From assembly GCF_014076845.1 (NCBI RefSeq), contig NZ_JACGUT010000003.1:1-64000 (forward strand): a stretch of DNA of 64,000 bases, given 5' to 3'. Positions 49,522 through 59,624 of the stretch are shown here, in pieces. Position 1 is the stretch's first letter. Each line of letters opens with the position of its first letter. The position numbers and the translations under genes are program-made. Under the pieces are notes generated by a model, which was given only the letters and a program-made list of their open reading frames with translations, did no database searches and was not told the DNA's origin. The stretch is from Colwellia sp. MB3u-41. Lineage in GTDB: Bacteria > Pseudomonadota > Gammaproteobacteria > Enterobacterales > Alteromonadaceae.

Positions 49522-52500
49522 TGATGAAAAAGTTATTATTACTTGGCTTATTGATATGCACATCACTTACTGCTTATAGTGAAGATATTGAACTTTATAT
49601 TGGTGATGCAGCACAACGTACTGGCAATAAACCACAAGTACTGATTATTTTTGATAACTCTGGCAGCATGAATAGTCTAGAATCAGTCGATGAACCTTAT
49701 GATCCTGATACAGTTTACCCTGCAGTTGGAGGGTTAAACTCGTTATCTTATAAATATATTTATTTCACCAAAGGTGGTATTGATGGCGCTTCTTCAATTA
49801 CCCCCGACAGTCCAAGTGAAAGCCGTCGTTTTCTTGATGCAATAAATAGCTGTGCAACTGCCCGTGAACGTTTAGCATCTGTTGGCTTTTATACAGGACA
49901 CATTCGTGAATATGCCTTTCAAGGAAACTCAGGTAGCTGGCAAGAAATTCCTGATAACAATGGTACTAATATTGATGTAATTGACTGTGAAGATGATGTT
50001 AATTTAGTGCCTGCAAACCCAGAAGATAATGCAGGTATAGAAAAAAATGGCGGTACCGTCATTGATTTACCTGACGGCTTTCCTATCGATGGTGAGGGTT
50101 CGACACAAAGCCCTATTTATTATACGCCAAGCGCCAATAATTCAAATGTTATTTGGTCGGGTGAGGTTGTTACGCTTTATACCGACAACTATTTGCGTTG
50201 GGCAAATAGTGAGTCACTCGACCAGGTCAATCGTACCCGTTTAGAAATAGCACAAGATACGGTGACTGATTTAATTGAATCAGCACCTTCTGTTGATTTT
50301 GGCTTACAAGTTTTTAATTATAATCACTCCGGTGAATATGTCCGTGACGGTGGCAGAATTGTTTTTGGTATCCAAGAAATGACCGCAGCAGCTCGCGCTG
50401 AATTAGTAAATATTATTGATTTAGATATTGATGCTGAAACAAATACACCGTTATGCGAATCTCTTTATGAAGCCTCGCGATACTTTAGTGGTAAGTCAGT
50501 AGACTTTGGTGATAATGATTCAAATGCTGGACGTAATTATCGAGGCAATACGCCGCCAAGAGATATAACAATTGAAGATGGAGGGGTCTATAAATCTCCC
50601 TATAATTCGTGTACTAATGAAGTTTATGTGATCATTATTACTGATGGGGAGCCAACTCGAGATCTTGCCGCTGACAGTTATATTAAAGGTTTACCTGACA
50701 TTGGATTACCTTTTGATGTCAATGGCACGGACAATTATTTAGCTGCGCTTGCCGGTTGGATGCATACTCATGATCTACACAGCACATTACCCGATGTGCA
50801 ATCAGCAACACTTTTCACTATCGGTTTTGGTCAAGATGCTATTGATGATGCGGGTGAGTTATTGCGAGAGGCTGCAAGGTTAGGAGGAGGGCAATATTAC
50901 CCGGCTAGAGATCCTAGTGCCTTACTCGCCTCACTACAGGCGGCATTAACCAATATTTTAGAAGTGAACACCAGTTTTACTGCACCTTCAGTTGCCTCAA
51001 ATAATTTTGACCGCACCGAAACCTTAGATTCTGTTTATTACGCAATGTTTGTTCCCGATCATGGTGCAAGATGGCAAGGAAATTTGAAAAAATTAAAAGT
51101 GACTAATGGTAAGCAGGTCGATAGAGTTGGTGTTGCAGCGATTGATGATAATGGTAATATTTCAAAAGACGCTAAAACTTTCTGGACAACTGAGACAACA
51201 CCCGATGGCAATGATGTTAAAAAGGGCGGGGTGGCTGAAATGTTACGCACTAAATCAGGTCGTTTTATCATCAGTGACCTTGGTTTGAATGATACTTTAG
51301 TGCCCTTGACCCAAACCAATGCTGAAACATCATACGGAGATGCTGCCACACTGGCTGTTAAATTGGATGTCGCGGTTAATGAAATTGACAGTATGCTTAA
51401 CTGGGCGAAGGGAATTGATGTTGATGATGCTAATAACGATGGTTTAATCACTGATATTCGAAGTGATGTTTTTGGTGATCCATTACACTCTAAACCTTTA
51501 GTTGTTAACTATGGAGGTGTCAGTACAAGCCAGGATATCCGAATTATTGTTGGTACCAATGCGGGCGTTTTACATATGTTTGACGATAATGGAGCAACAG
51601 TTGATGAAAGCTGGGCTTTTATGCCTAAAGAATTTTTTTCAAAAATAAAAGGTTTACGTGAAAACTTTACTTCATCAGGTAAATCATACGGCATAGACAG
51701 CCCCGCCGTTTCATACTTACTGGACGTCAATGGTGATGGGTCTATTGATAGCGCAAGTGGAGATAAAGCGTGGATATTTTTTGGTTTACGTCGTGGTGGC
51801 TCTTCATATTATGCTATGGATGTTAGTGACCCCGATACTCCTAAGTTATTGTGGCACATAGATGCAAGCTCAGCAGGATTTAGCCATTTAGGACAATCAT
51901 GGTCGCAACCTAAAATAGGATTTTCAGCGCTTAACATAGAAAATGGTACACCAAAACCTGTACTCTTTTTTGCTGGCGGGTATGACACAACTAAAGATAA
52001 CTTAACCGTTGGTGCAGATGATACCTTAGGCCGTGCTGTTTATATGGTCGATGCAGAAACAGGTGTATTAAAATGGGGGTTAAGCCCTGATGCAACGAGT
52101 GCGACTAATACTCAATTTACTGAGATAACTGATAGCGTGCCTTCTAGCCTCGCTATCTTAGACAGTGATTCTGATGGCTTAACAGACCGTCTTTATTTTG
52201 GCGATACGGGTGGAAATGTTTGGCGTGTTGATATGCCCGGCAATGCTCCCTTTAGTGGAACATCGCCGTGGACTGCTTTTAAATTAGCTAAGTTGGGCGG
52301 AACAACTCATGCGACAGATCGCCGCTTTTTTAGCGAACCTTCAATTGCTAGAACATACATTTCAGACACGGTAGAAACTACATCAGTTGATGCTAATGGT
52401 ATTAGTTCAACCGTGGTAACAAAACAGGAAAGACCCTACGAAGCAATACTTATTGGAAGTGGCGACCGATCAACACCTGCGGCCAGTGACACTGACGATA

Positions 52501-53096
52501 AATTTTTCATGATTAAAGATGCAAATATTATCACTACCTCATTCGTTTCTTCACCCACCCACCCTCAACGTTCCATTCCTTCAGTTATATTAGCGAGTGA
52601 TCTTTATAATTATACAAATAATCCGTTTGGTCAGGCGTTGACTGCAGCTGCTCGTCAAACACTGGAAATAGCAGTAGGCAACAAAAAAGGGTGGTTTATT
52701 GATTTCGTGGGTAATGGTGAGAAAAATACGGCGTCAGCTATTGTTATAAATGGTGTCGTATATTTTACCTCTTTTACGCCCGCTGCCGTATCTTCTGATC
52801 CTGATAGTTGTGAATTAAGTGATGGTTCTGGTATTTTATATGCAGTTAATTTAGCGTTAGGTACGACTGTTTATGATTGGAGGACTTGGGAAATTGCTGC
52901 TGGTATTCCTGATACACCTTCAATTATTATTACTAAAGATCCACAAGAGCCTACCGTACCATGCTCTGAAAATTGTGCTCCAATTGAAGAAGGAGAGGTG
53001 ATAGCCACAATAAAGCTTTTGGCAGGTAAAATTATTCCGTTGGGTATTAGCTTAGAAACCTCAAGAACCTACCTTTATGTGACGGAGTCGAAGTAA
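49521..53096 (+). CDS. pilY1: Type IV pilus tip-associated protein PilY1
   Basis: Large secreted adhesin and assembly factor at the pilus tip, involved in surface sensing. The 1191 residues show a signal peptide (about 1-20), an N-terminal von Willebrand A-like domain opening with VLIIFDNSGSM (MIDAS residues Asp45, Ser47, Ser49) and continuing past VYVIIITDGEPTRD, then the C-terminal PilY beta-propeller with FGDPLHSKPLVV, GTNAGVLHMFDD, and Ca2+-binding-loop-like LDVNGDGSIDSASGD. GGGGA precedes the ATG at 49521; a second ATG follows at 49524. The gene overlaps pilX and pilE by one base each. Confidence 0.93.
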   Translation: MMKKLLLLGLLICTSLTAYSEDIELYIGDAAQRTGNKPQVLIIFDNSGSMNSLESVDEPYDPDTVYPAVGGLNSLSYKYIYFTKGGIDGASSITPDSPSESRRFLDAINSCATARERLASVGFYTGHIREYAFQGNSGSWQEIPDNNGTNIDVIDCEDDVNLVPANPEDNAGIEKNGGTVIDLPDGFPIDGEGSTQSPIYYTPSANNSNVIWSGEVVTLYTDNYLRWANSESLDQVNRTRLEIAQDTVTDLIESAPSVDFGLQVFNYNHSGEYVRDGGRIVFGIQEMTAAARAELVNIIDLDIDAETNTPLCESLYEASRYFSGKSVDFGDNDSNAGRNYRGNTPPRDITIEDGGVYKSPYNSCTNEVYVIIITDGEPTRDLAADSYIKGLPDIGLPFDVNGTDNYLAALAGWMHTHDLHSTLPDVQSATLFTIGFGQDAIDDAGELLREAARLGGGQYYPARDPSALLASLQAALTNILEVNTSFTAPSVASNNFDRTETLDSVYYAMFVPDHGARWQGNLKKLKVTNGKQVDRVGVAAIDDNGNISKDAKTFWTTETTPDGNDVKKGGVAEMLRTKSGRFIISDLGLNDTLVPLTQTNAETSYGDAATLAVKLDVAVNEIDSMLNWAKGIDVDDANNDGLITDIRSDVFGDPLHSKPLVVNYGGVSTSQDIRIIVGTNAGVLHMFDDNGATVDESWAFMPKEFFSKIKGLRENFTSSGKSYGIDSPAVSYLLDVNGDGSIDSASGDKAWIFFGLRRGGSSYYAMDVSDPDTPKLLWHIDASSAGFSHLGQSWSQPKIGFSALNIENGTPKPVLFFAGGYDTTKDNLTVGADDTLGRAVYMVDAETGVLKWGLSPDATSATNTQFTEITDSVPSSLAILDSDSDGLTDRLYFGDTGGNVWRVDMPGNAPFSGTSPWTAFKLAKLGGTTHATDRRFFSEPSIARTYISDTVETTSVDANGISSTVVTKQERPYEAILIGSGDRSTPAASDTDDKFFMIKDANIITTSFVSSPTHPQRSIPSVILASDLYNYTNNPFGQALTAAARQTLEIAVGNKKGWFIDFVGNGEKNTASAIVINGVVYFTSFTPAAVSSDPDSCELSDGSGILYAVNLALGTTVYDWRTWEIAAGIPDTPSIIITKDPQEPTVPCSENCAPIEEGEVIATIKLLAGKIIPLGISLETSRTYLYVTESK

Positions 53097-53503
53097 TGAT
53101 AAAAATATCAATAGTCAAAGGTTTTACCTTACTTGAACTCATGATCTCAGTCGCGGTGGTTGGGATCATAGCTTCGGTTGCTTATCCGTCTTATATTGAC
53201 AATATTTCCAGAGCAAACCGTAGTGAAGGTCAACGCGAGTTACTTCGATTAGCAAGCTTGCAAGAACAGTATTTTACTGACCACAGAGAGTACACAACAG
53301 ATATGACAAAGTTAGGTGTTTCTGCTGATCCTTACATAACAGATTCTGGGTTTTATAGCATAGATGCTTCAGTTGTAGGGGTAACTTATATATTGACCGC
53401 GTCGGCTAGAGGCACGCAAGCAACAAATGATTCGTCTTGTTTAATGTTATCTATCACTGATACGGGTAAGAAAGCTGCAACATCAACCAATTGCTGGGAG
53501 TAA
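53096..53503 (+). CDS. pilE: Type IV minor pilin PilE
   Basis: A 135-residue pilin-like protein with leader MIKISIVKG and mature start FTLLELMISVAVVGIIASVA, including Glu5. Two Cys residues near the end (SSCLML and TNCWE) probably form the D-loop disulfide. Its place after pilY1 and its short length identify it as the PilE minor pilin rather than the major pilin. GGAG lies eight bases before its start, inside pilY1. Confidence 0.9.
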   Translation: MIKISIVKGFTLLELMISVAVVGIIASVAYPSYIDNISRANRSEGQRELLRLASLQEQYFTDHREYTTDMTKLGVSADPYITDSGFYSIDASVVGVTYILTASARGTQATNDSSCLMLSITDTGKKAATSTNCWE

Positions 53504-53504
53504 T

Positions 53505-53843
53505 ATGATGAAACTATTATTTAAGCGTTATCTCACGCCAAGCTTACTTTTAGCTAGTTTACTTTTTATAAGTATCGACAGTATGGCAAAAATAGGCGCA
53601 CAAGCATCAAAAATCAAGGTTAAATGCCATGTTGAATTAATGGGCGGGACAGATATTATTCACTTTGGCATTATTAAAGCTAACGGCATTGCAAAATATA
53701 CTCATTGGCTAGTGGGTAAAAAAGTGGCAACAGGGATTTCAAAGAAAAAGCAGCAAATTCATAAGGTAAAAGAGTGTGTAAAATCTCAAGATGATTTCAC
53801 GAGTGCTGTTTCAAAACAATTAGATGAAAATACCGCGCGTTAA
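53505..53843 (+). CDS. TapY2-like type IV pilus-associated protein
   Basis: A 112-residue exported protein: signal peptide of about 28 residues (LLLASLLFISIDSMA), then a small domain with KVKCHVELMGGTDIIHFGII and VKECVKSQDDF, two Cys that could pair, and a C-terminal LDENTAR. The KCHVEL, KECV and ending ExTAR pattern resembles the TapY2 family described beside pilY1-type genes in Aeromonas and Shewanella. The function is not established. GGAGT precedes the ATG and the gap to pilE is one base, so it belongs to the pil operon. An ATG pair (53505, 53508) leaves the exact start open. Confidence 0.7.
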   Translation: MMKLLFKRYLTPSLLLASLLFISIDSMAKIGAQASKIKVKCHVELMGGTDIIHFGIIKANGIAKYTHWLVGKKVATGISKKKQQIHKVKECVKSQDDFTSAVSKQLDENTAR

Positions 53844-53854
53844 TTGTGGCTAAA

Positions 53855-54436
53855 CTAAAGACAATTAATTTCATTACCTGAGCGGTCTTCATCTATATCG
53901 TCGTTATCTGTATCAGAGGTAACATAAGAACGTCCAGATGAACTCACTGTTATTCCGCGTGACTTTTCAGCATAACCTTGTGGACAATAGCTAAAAGGGG
54001 TTGCACTAACACCTCCTAATATACTGCCAGTTGGTGTATATATAATGCTGTTTTGGCCGTATTGGAGTTTATCATTGTTCTTTATTTGAGCCTTTACGGT
54101 GATTAACCTTTCATCATTAGCTGGCTCATACGTTTTGTCACCATCAATATCAATAAAGACGCTGAGTTCCTTGTGCCAATTAGTATCGCAACGGCTACTC
54201 GCATTGAGTGGGCATAGAGTAACCGTTTGTTCTGCATTTATGGCGGTATTTCTCGCTGTTAATAACATACGTTGCAAGTGAGAAATTTCATTGTCGACGC
54301 GTGTCTCCACCATGAAACTGTTGAAATTTGGCAGCGCTATCGCCATTAAGGTTGCCGCAATAGCAATGGTGACCATTAGCTCAACCAGGGTAAAACCATG
54401 TTGTTTGTTGTTTGATTGCAAATCATAACTCTTCAT
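53855..54436 (-). CDS. GspH/FimT-family pseudopilin
   Basis: A 193-residue prepilin-like protein with leader ending KQHG and mature start FTLVELMVTIAIAATLMAIALP, followed by a GspH/FimT globular domain with the family pattern ARNTAINAEQTVTLCPLN, a Cys in that segment, and CPQGYAEKSRGITVSSSGR. It probably is the FimT/FimU-type minor pilin belonging functionally with the convergent pil operon, whose last gene ends 12 bases away. AAGGCT precedes the ATG. It is similar over its whole length to the next gene upstream. Confidence 0.88.
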   Translation of the reverse strand: MKSYDLQSNNKQHGFTLVELMVTIAIAATLMAIALPNFNSFMVETRVDNEISHLQRMLLTARNTAINAEQTVTLCPLNASSRCDTNWHKELSVFIDIDGDKTYEPANDERLITVKAQIKNNDKLQYGQNSIIYTPTGSILGGVSATPFSYCPQGYAEKSRGITVSSSGRSYVTSDTDNDDIDEDRSGNEINCL

Positions 54437-54650
54437 AATATCAGCCTTAACTTCTGTTATATCAATGAGAGCACTTAGTCAGTCTTATTGATTACATCAT
54501 ATTCAAAACAGCGTCAAGAATATTTCAATATGACTAAGTTATATCACTTAAGCTAATATTTCGCTAGGTTACTCAGCTGGATATGAGAAACTAGATTTTT
54601 TTGGTATTTACAGAACATTGAATTTTGATGGTGTAACTTATTTTAATTTA

Positions 54651-55226
54651 TTAGTTACAATGAATTATTCTGCCACTGCGATTTTCATCTATGCCATCCA
54701 TATTTTGGTCGGTAGATAAATAAAAGCGACCAGCCCCTGAAATAATAATTCCCCGTGACTTGTTACTATGATTTTTTGGGCAGTAACGAAAAGTACCATT
54801 TCCCCCCCAAACCGCAAGCCGGCCGCTAGGAGCATAAATTAATGCTGTTCTTCCTTGGGCGTATTGCAATTTATCACCAGACTTTATCGCTAACTTTATT
54901 TTTATAACAACTTCAGCGCTTGAGGGATCAAGGGCTTTATTTTTATTGTCATCATAAAATACACTTAGCTCTTCATGCCATTGGTTAGAGCACTGTCCTG
55001 ATTTATTTAATGGACATACCGTAACAAAACGTTCTTGATTAACCGCATGATTCCTCGTTAATAAGAGCAACCGATGCAGAGCTGAAATTTCATTATCAAC
55101 CCGTATTTTGATGACTAAATCTGCAAAGCTGGGCAGTGCTACTGTAGCGATAGAGATCAGTATAGCGAGAGTGATTAATGTTTCAATGAGGGTGAAACCA
55201 ACGATTTTTAATGTGATGTATAACAT
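54651..55226 (-). CDS. GspH/FimT-family pseudopilin, tandem paralogue
   Basis: A 191-residue paralogue of the gene at 53855-54436. Shared segments include RVDNEISxLHRLLLxxRN, VTVCPLNKSGQC (versus VTLCPLNASSRC), WHEELSVF and the C-terminal DENRSG. The prepilin site is IVG-FTLIETLITLAILI, with Glu5. Its two diverged copies suggest an old duplication. The 214-base gap between the paralogues is AT-rich with no gene seen. It has a weak ribosome site. Confidence 0.87.
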   Translation of the reverse strand: MLYITLKIVGFTLIETLITLAILISIATVALPSFADLVIKIRVDNEISALHRLLLLTRNHAVNQERFVTVCPLNKSGQCSNQWHEELSVFYDDNKNKALDPSSAEVVIKIKLAIKSGDKLQYAQGRTALIYAPSGRLAVWGGNGTFRYCPKNHSNKSRGIIISGAGRFYLSTDQNMDGIDENRSGRIIHCN

Positions 55227-55308
55227 AGTAGCAAGCCGTCCGTTGGCTAAATTAATGTGCTACTAATTATGGTTGTTAACTTTTAATTTACAAGCTATTT
55301 GTATTTAA

Positions 55309-56160
55309 TTAACTGTAGATTGTTGGGATAGCTAACCTCTTATGTTGTGTTTTTTTATAAATATTCATAATAAGTGTCTGTATTTCAGGTGTTACCTGCT
55401 TTCCTTCAAGAAAGTCATCTAAATCATCATAACTCATCCCTAAAGCATCTTCGTCTGTTTTACCCGGTTCCAAGTCTTCTAAATCAGCTGTTGGTGCTTT
55501 ATTGATTAACAAGCCTGGAGCACCTAATTTTTCAGCCAATGATCTTACTTGGCGTTTTGATAGGCCAAATAAAGGCGCTAAATCACAGGCACCGTCACCC
55601 CATTTAGTAAAAAATCCAGTAATATTTTCTGCTGAATGATCGGTACCTAAAACAAGTGCACCGACAATACCGGCTATATGATATTGCATGACCATTCTGC
55701 TACGGGCTTTTACATTACCTTTTGAAAAATCAATTTTTGCTTCATTGGCTAATAATATATTTGCTTGATTCAGTGCGTTGATAGTTTCAGTGTGAATACC
55801 ATTTGCCGCATCAGCAATATTAGTGGTTAAGCAATGTGTCGGTTGAATGAAGCTCAAAGCAAGTTGAGCATCGTCTTCATCGGCTTGAATGCTGTAAGGT
55901 AGTCGCACAGCAATAAATTGATAAACCATGGTTGAATTTTTATTTAAAACTTTTTCTTCAGCATTGAGCTCTGAAACGGCAAGTTGAGCAAGACGACCGC
56001 AAGTAGAAGAGTCAACGCCACCACTAATACCTAAAACTAAATTCTTTAATCCTGACGTCTTAAGTGTCTTTTTTATAAATTCAATACGGCGCTTTATTTC
56101 AAAATCGATATCTATTTGTGGTAAAACTTTCATTTCATTTATAATTAATTGCAGATCCAT
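55309..56160 (-). CDS. nadE: Ammonia-dependent NAD synthetase
   Basis: Final step of NAD synthesis, amidating nicotinate adenine dinucleotide with ammonia and ATP. The 283 residues contain the P-loop [17 protein letters not shown] (about residue 43), [38 protein letters not shown], and [17 protein letters not shown]. There is no nitrilase/glutaminase domain, so it is the short NH3-dependent form. AAAGGAC precedes the ATG at 56160. It diverges from glnB. Confidence 0.96.
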   Translation of the reverse strand: MDLQLIINEMKVLPQIDIDFEIKRRIEFIKKTLKTSGLKNLVLGISGGVDSSTCGRLAQLAVSELNAEEKVLNKNSTMVYQFIAVRLPYSIQADEDDAQLALSFIQPTHCLTTNIADAANGIHTETINALNQANILLANEAKIDFSKGNVKARSRMVMQYHIAGIVGALVLGTDHSAENITGFFTKWGDGACDLAPLFGLSKRQVRSLAEKLGAPGLLINKAPTADLEDLEPGKTDEDALGMSYDDLDDFLEGKQVTPEIQTLIMNIYKKTQHKRLAIPTIYS

Positions 56161-56353
56161 TGAATGTCCTTTGCCATTTATTCGATAAGAGAAATAACCT
56201 TATTGTAACGTATCCCCGTGATACTTCAAAATAAAGGAAACTAGCATTTTGGAGTTTCAGGGGGTATCTAAAATTTAAATGGCGTAGAATAAATATAGCG
56301 CTTGGGTTTAATTCATATAATTGTGTACAATTCAAAGTATATTTTGCGGGTAA

Positions 56354-56704
<351 letters not shown>

Positions 56705-56730
56705 ATTTTTTAGGTAAATTAGTCATAAAA

Positions 56731-56764
56731 AAAGCCCACTTAGTCTTTATACTAAGTGGGCTTT
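56731..56764. terminator. Terminator between glnB and bamD
   Basis: A perfect 14-base stem (AAAGCCCACTTAGT with its complement) and 6-base loop, flanked by an A run on the left and TTTATTTT on the right. It lies between the converging glnB and bamD genes and should work on both strands. Confidence 0.9.
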
Positions 56765-56778
56765 ATTTTGAGCATAAT

Positions 56779-57543
56779 TTAACGCGTCAAAAAATTATTA
56801 TTTGGATAATTAGCGACTAATACTTGCTTAGCATTAGTTTTTAAATCCATTAAACCTAACTTGTCGTAACACTCAATCATAATTTCTAAAGCTTGTTCTA
56901 CTTGTTGGCTTGGCGAGAAGTATTCAACAATATATTTACCACGATTTGCTGCTGATGCCCACGCATCACGTTTCATGTAAAAACGGGCGACGGACAATTC
57001 ATATTTAGCTAACCGTGATTTTATACCTATCATACGTTTGCGTGCATCAGCGGCATATTTACTTTGAGGTAAGTCAGTAATAATTGTTTTAAAATCTTTA
57101 AAGGCTTCACGGGCCGCCGTTGGATCTCTGTCTGAACGATCAATCCCGGCTAATTCTTGGAACATATTATCTTCAGTCGATATATTGATTAATGCGCGCA
57201 TGTAATAAACATAATCAAGGTTTACATGATCTGGGTTTAAGCGTAAGAATCGATCGGCTAAAGCGATGCCTTGAGCTGAGTCACTACTCTTATAATAGGC
57301 GTAAATTAAGTCTAATTGTACCTGATGAGAAATAGGTCCAAACGGAAAGCGTGAGTCAATTGCCGATAAAATTTGGATAGCTCTTTGGTATAAGCCACTA
57401 TCAAGCGCAGTTCTAGCATCAGTGAATAATGCTTGCGCTGACTTGTCTGGTACCTTTTCAATATCGGTTTTATCTGATGACGAACACGCCGCTAGCCCTA
57501 ATGAAAGCACTAGTATTATCATTTTCATTGTCAATTTTTGCAT
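56779..57543 (-). CDS. bamD: Outer membrane assembly lipoprotein BamD
   Basis: Lipoprotein of the BAM complex that inserts beta-barrel proteins in the outer membrane. The 254 residues have a lipobox SLGLAAC (Cys20) and five TPR-like helix pairs with family segments DARTALDSGLYQRAIQIL, RFPFGP, QLDLIYAYYKSSD, DYVYYMRAL and the RDPTAAREAFKDFKTIITDLPQSKYAADARKRM block. I use the ATG at 57543; a GTG at 57558 and an ATG a few codons later are possible. It diverges from rluD, the conserved bamD-rluD arrangement. Confidence 0.96.
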   Translation of the reverse strand: MQKLTMKMIILVLSLGLAACSSSDKTDIEKVPDKSAQALFTDARTALDSGLYQRAIQILSAIDSRFPFGPISHQVQLDLIYAYYKSSDSAQGIALADRFLRLNPDHVNLDYVYYMRALINISTEDNMFQELAGIDRSDRDPTAAREAFKDFKTIITDLPQSKYAADARKRMIGIKSRLAKYELSVARFYMKRDAWASAANRGKYIVEYFSPSQQVEQALEIMIECYDKLGLMDLKTNAKQVLVANYPNNNFLTR

Positions 57544-57730
57544 AGACTTCGGTATCACTACTTTGTTTTAGTTAAAGGTATTAGTTAAATAAATATACGT
57601 CCTTTGCAAATTACTTAATGTAATTGAATTAGCAAAGAGGTAAAATAAACACTGGCATTCTAACCTAGCATACTTGCCTTGCACAGCGCTAATTCATAGT
57701 AAATTTATAGAGAGTTAAATAGAAATTTTA

Positions 57731-58708
57731 ATGGCTGAAATAATTCAACATACAGATACGGTTCCTGAAACTTGTTTAGGTAAACGATTCGACCAAACAT
57801 TAGCTGAGATGTTCCCTGAATATTCTCGTTCTCGCATAAAAGAATGGATCTTAGCAGGTCACGTTACTTTAAACGGCGCTATTTTAATCATACCTCGCGA
57901 GAAAATGTTTGGTGGGGAAGTTGTTAAAATATCAACTGAAGTTGAAGGTGATGTGCGATTTGAACCACAAAACCTTCCTTTAAATATCGTTTATGAAGAT
58001 GACGATATTATCGTTATTAATAAGCCTGCTGGTTTTGTTGTTCACCCTGGAGCAGGTAATCCTGACGGTACCGTGCTTAATGCTTTATTGTATTATTGCC
58101 CACAGCTTAATGTTGTACCTCGCGCAGGTATCGTTCACAGACTTGATAAAGACACAACAGGCTTGATGGTTATTGCTAAAACAATTGCTGCGCAAACAAA
58201 TTTAGTTGATGCTATACAAGAGCGTGAAATAACGCGTGAGTATGAAGCGATTGCTAATGGTTTAATGACCGCTGGTGGTGTGGTTGATGAACCCATAGGT
58301 CGTCATTCAACTAAAAGAACACACATGGCTGTTAGTCCTTTTGGTCGTCCATCGGTAACGCATTATCGTGTAATGGAAAAATTCCGTTTACACACACGTT
58401 TAAGATTACGTCTTGAAACAGGTCGTACGCACCAAATTCGTGTTCATATGGCGCATATTACTCACCCATTGATTGGTGATCCTAATTACGGTGGTCGTCC
58501 ACGTCCACCTAAGAATGCGACAGAAGATTTGCGGGATGTACTTCGTGGTTTTAAACGCCAAGCATTACATGCGGCAATGTTGTCATTGTTTCACCCTATC
58601 ACCGGTGAAGAAATGACTTGGCATGCACCTATTCCAGACGATATGGTGAATTTGACAAATATTTTGCGTGAGGATTCAAAACTTAACGCAACAGACGACT
58701 ATTTATAA
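57731..58708 (+). CDS. rluD: 23S rRNA pseudouridine(1911/1915/1917) synthase
   Basis: Makes the three pseudouridines of helix 69 in 23S rRNA, needed for normal ribosome assembly. The 325 residues hold an N-terminal S4 RNA-binding domain (RSRIKEWILAGHVTLNG) and the RluA-type catalytic domain with VHRLDKDTTGLMV, in which Asp139 is the nucleophile, the same number as in E. coli RluD. RTHQIRVHMAHITHPLIGDPNYGG follows. Its last 41 bases overlap pgeF. Confidence 0.97.
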   Translation: MAEIIQHTDTVPETCLGKRFDQTLAEMFPEYSRSRIKEWILAGHVTLNGAILIIPREKMFGGEVVKISTEVEGDVRFEPQNLPLNIVYEDDDIIVINKPAGFVVHPGAGNPDGTVLNALLYYCPQLNVVPRAGIVHRLDKDTTGLMVIAKTIAAQTNLVDAIQEREITREYEAIANGLMTAGGVVDEPIGRHSTKRTHMAVSPFGRPSVTHYRVMEKFRLHTRLRLRLETGRTHQIRVHMAHITHPLIGDPNYGGRPRPPKNATEDLRDVLRGFKRQALHAAMLSLFHPITGEEMTWHAPIPDDMVNLTNILREDSKLNATDDYL

Positions 58709-59489
58709 TAGTCTCTACAATGTAGAGTGGCCAGTACAAAATGTACTGGCTTTTACTACGACAAGACTCGTTCCTCAACAAAAAACGTTATCCTTTAATC
58801 ATTCACACTCTTCGGCATACGACCAATTTAATTTGGGCAAACATGTTGGTGATGATCTAGAGCATGTCAACAAAAATAGAGCTTCGTTACTCGCATACTT
58901 ACCGTCGAATACCAAAATTCAATGGCTTGAACAAGTGCATGGTAATAAAGTTGTTACTGTAGAGTCTCATTCAATAACGCCTTTAGTAGCTGATGCAGCA
59001 ATCACTCGGCAAAAGAATATTGCTTTAGCCGTAATGACTGCAGATTGTTTACCCATACTATTAACATCGATTGACGGTAATGAAATTGCGGCCATTCATG
59101 GCGGATGGAAACCCTTAGCTAAAAATATTATTGCTCATACTCTTGATAATATGAAAACGGCGAATGAAAATGTTATTGCCTGGTTAGGTCCTTGTATTGG
59201 TCAATCTGTTTTTGAGGTAGGTGAAGAAGTAAAAATAGTGTTTGAACGTCAATCTGAAAAATTTTCATTGGCTTTTGTTCCTGCTGAGCAATCTGTTTTA
59301 CCAAAAACTGAAGGTAACAATAAATACTTAGCAAACTTAGCGATGATCGCAAAAATTCAATTAAATGCACTTGGCATTAATAAGGTTTATCACTTAAATC
59401 ACTGCACTTATTCTGACGAACAACAGTATTTTTCTTATCGACGAGATAGTATTACGGGCAGAATGGTTTCGATAATTTGTCGAAATTAG
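58668..59489 (+). CDS. pgeF: Purine nucleoside phosphorylase/peptidoglycan editing factor, YfiH family
   Basis: Laccase-domain (DUF152) protein; members act as purine nucleoside phosphorylase or adenosine deaminase and, in E. coli, help keep peptidoglycan stem peptides correct. The copper/zinc-type ligands lie in WLEQVHGNKVV, MTADCLPILLTS, AIHGGWKPLAKNI and GPCIGQSVFEVG. The C-terminal YHLNHCTYSDEQQYFSYRRD is also typical. There is no ATG before the domain: the GTG at 58668 is the most likely start and lies inside rluD, giving a 41-base overlap. The first 20 residues are therefore uncertain. Confidence 0.92.
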   Translation: MRIQNLTQQTTIYNSLYNVEWPVQNVLAFTTTRLVPQQKTLSFNHSHSSAYDQFNLGKHVGDDLEHVNKNRASLLAYLPSNTKIQWLEQVHGNKVVTVESHSITPLVADAAITRQKNIALAVMTADCLPILLTSIDGNEIAAIHGGWKPLAKNIIAHTLDNMKTANENVIAWLGPCIGQSVFEVGEEVKIVFERQSEKFSLAFVPAEQSVLPKTEGNNKYLANLAMIAKIQLNALGINKVYHLNHCTYSDEQQYFSYRRDSITGRMVSIICRN

Positions 59490-59550
59490 TTGTAAACATA
59501 TAATAAAGTCAGTAAAACTTATTCCAAATCAAAAGCTTTTCACTTCTTTC

Positions 59551-59579
59551 CTTGAAATATTTCAATTTTATCCTTATCT
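59551..59579 (+). promoter_or_regulatory. Sigma-32-like promoter of clpB
   Basis: CTTGAA (59551-59556) followed after 15 bases by CCTTATCT (59572-59579) resembles the heat-shock promoter consensus CTTGAA-N(13-15)-CCCCATnT. The clpB ATG lies 46 bases downstream. RpoH control of clpB is well known in gammaproteobacteria. Confidence 0.6.
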
Positions 59580-59624
59580 ATAAGGTATAAAAGAATATGT
59601 TTATTTATTAAGTAGGAGAGTCCC

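Noticed and set aside
57660-57710. Second copy of the ileS-lspA palindrome
   Set aside because: Only an 11-base core (CCTAGCATACT) is shared; the nested stems are not preserved.
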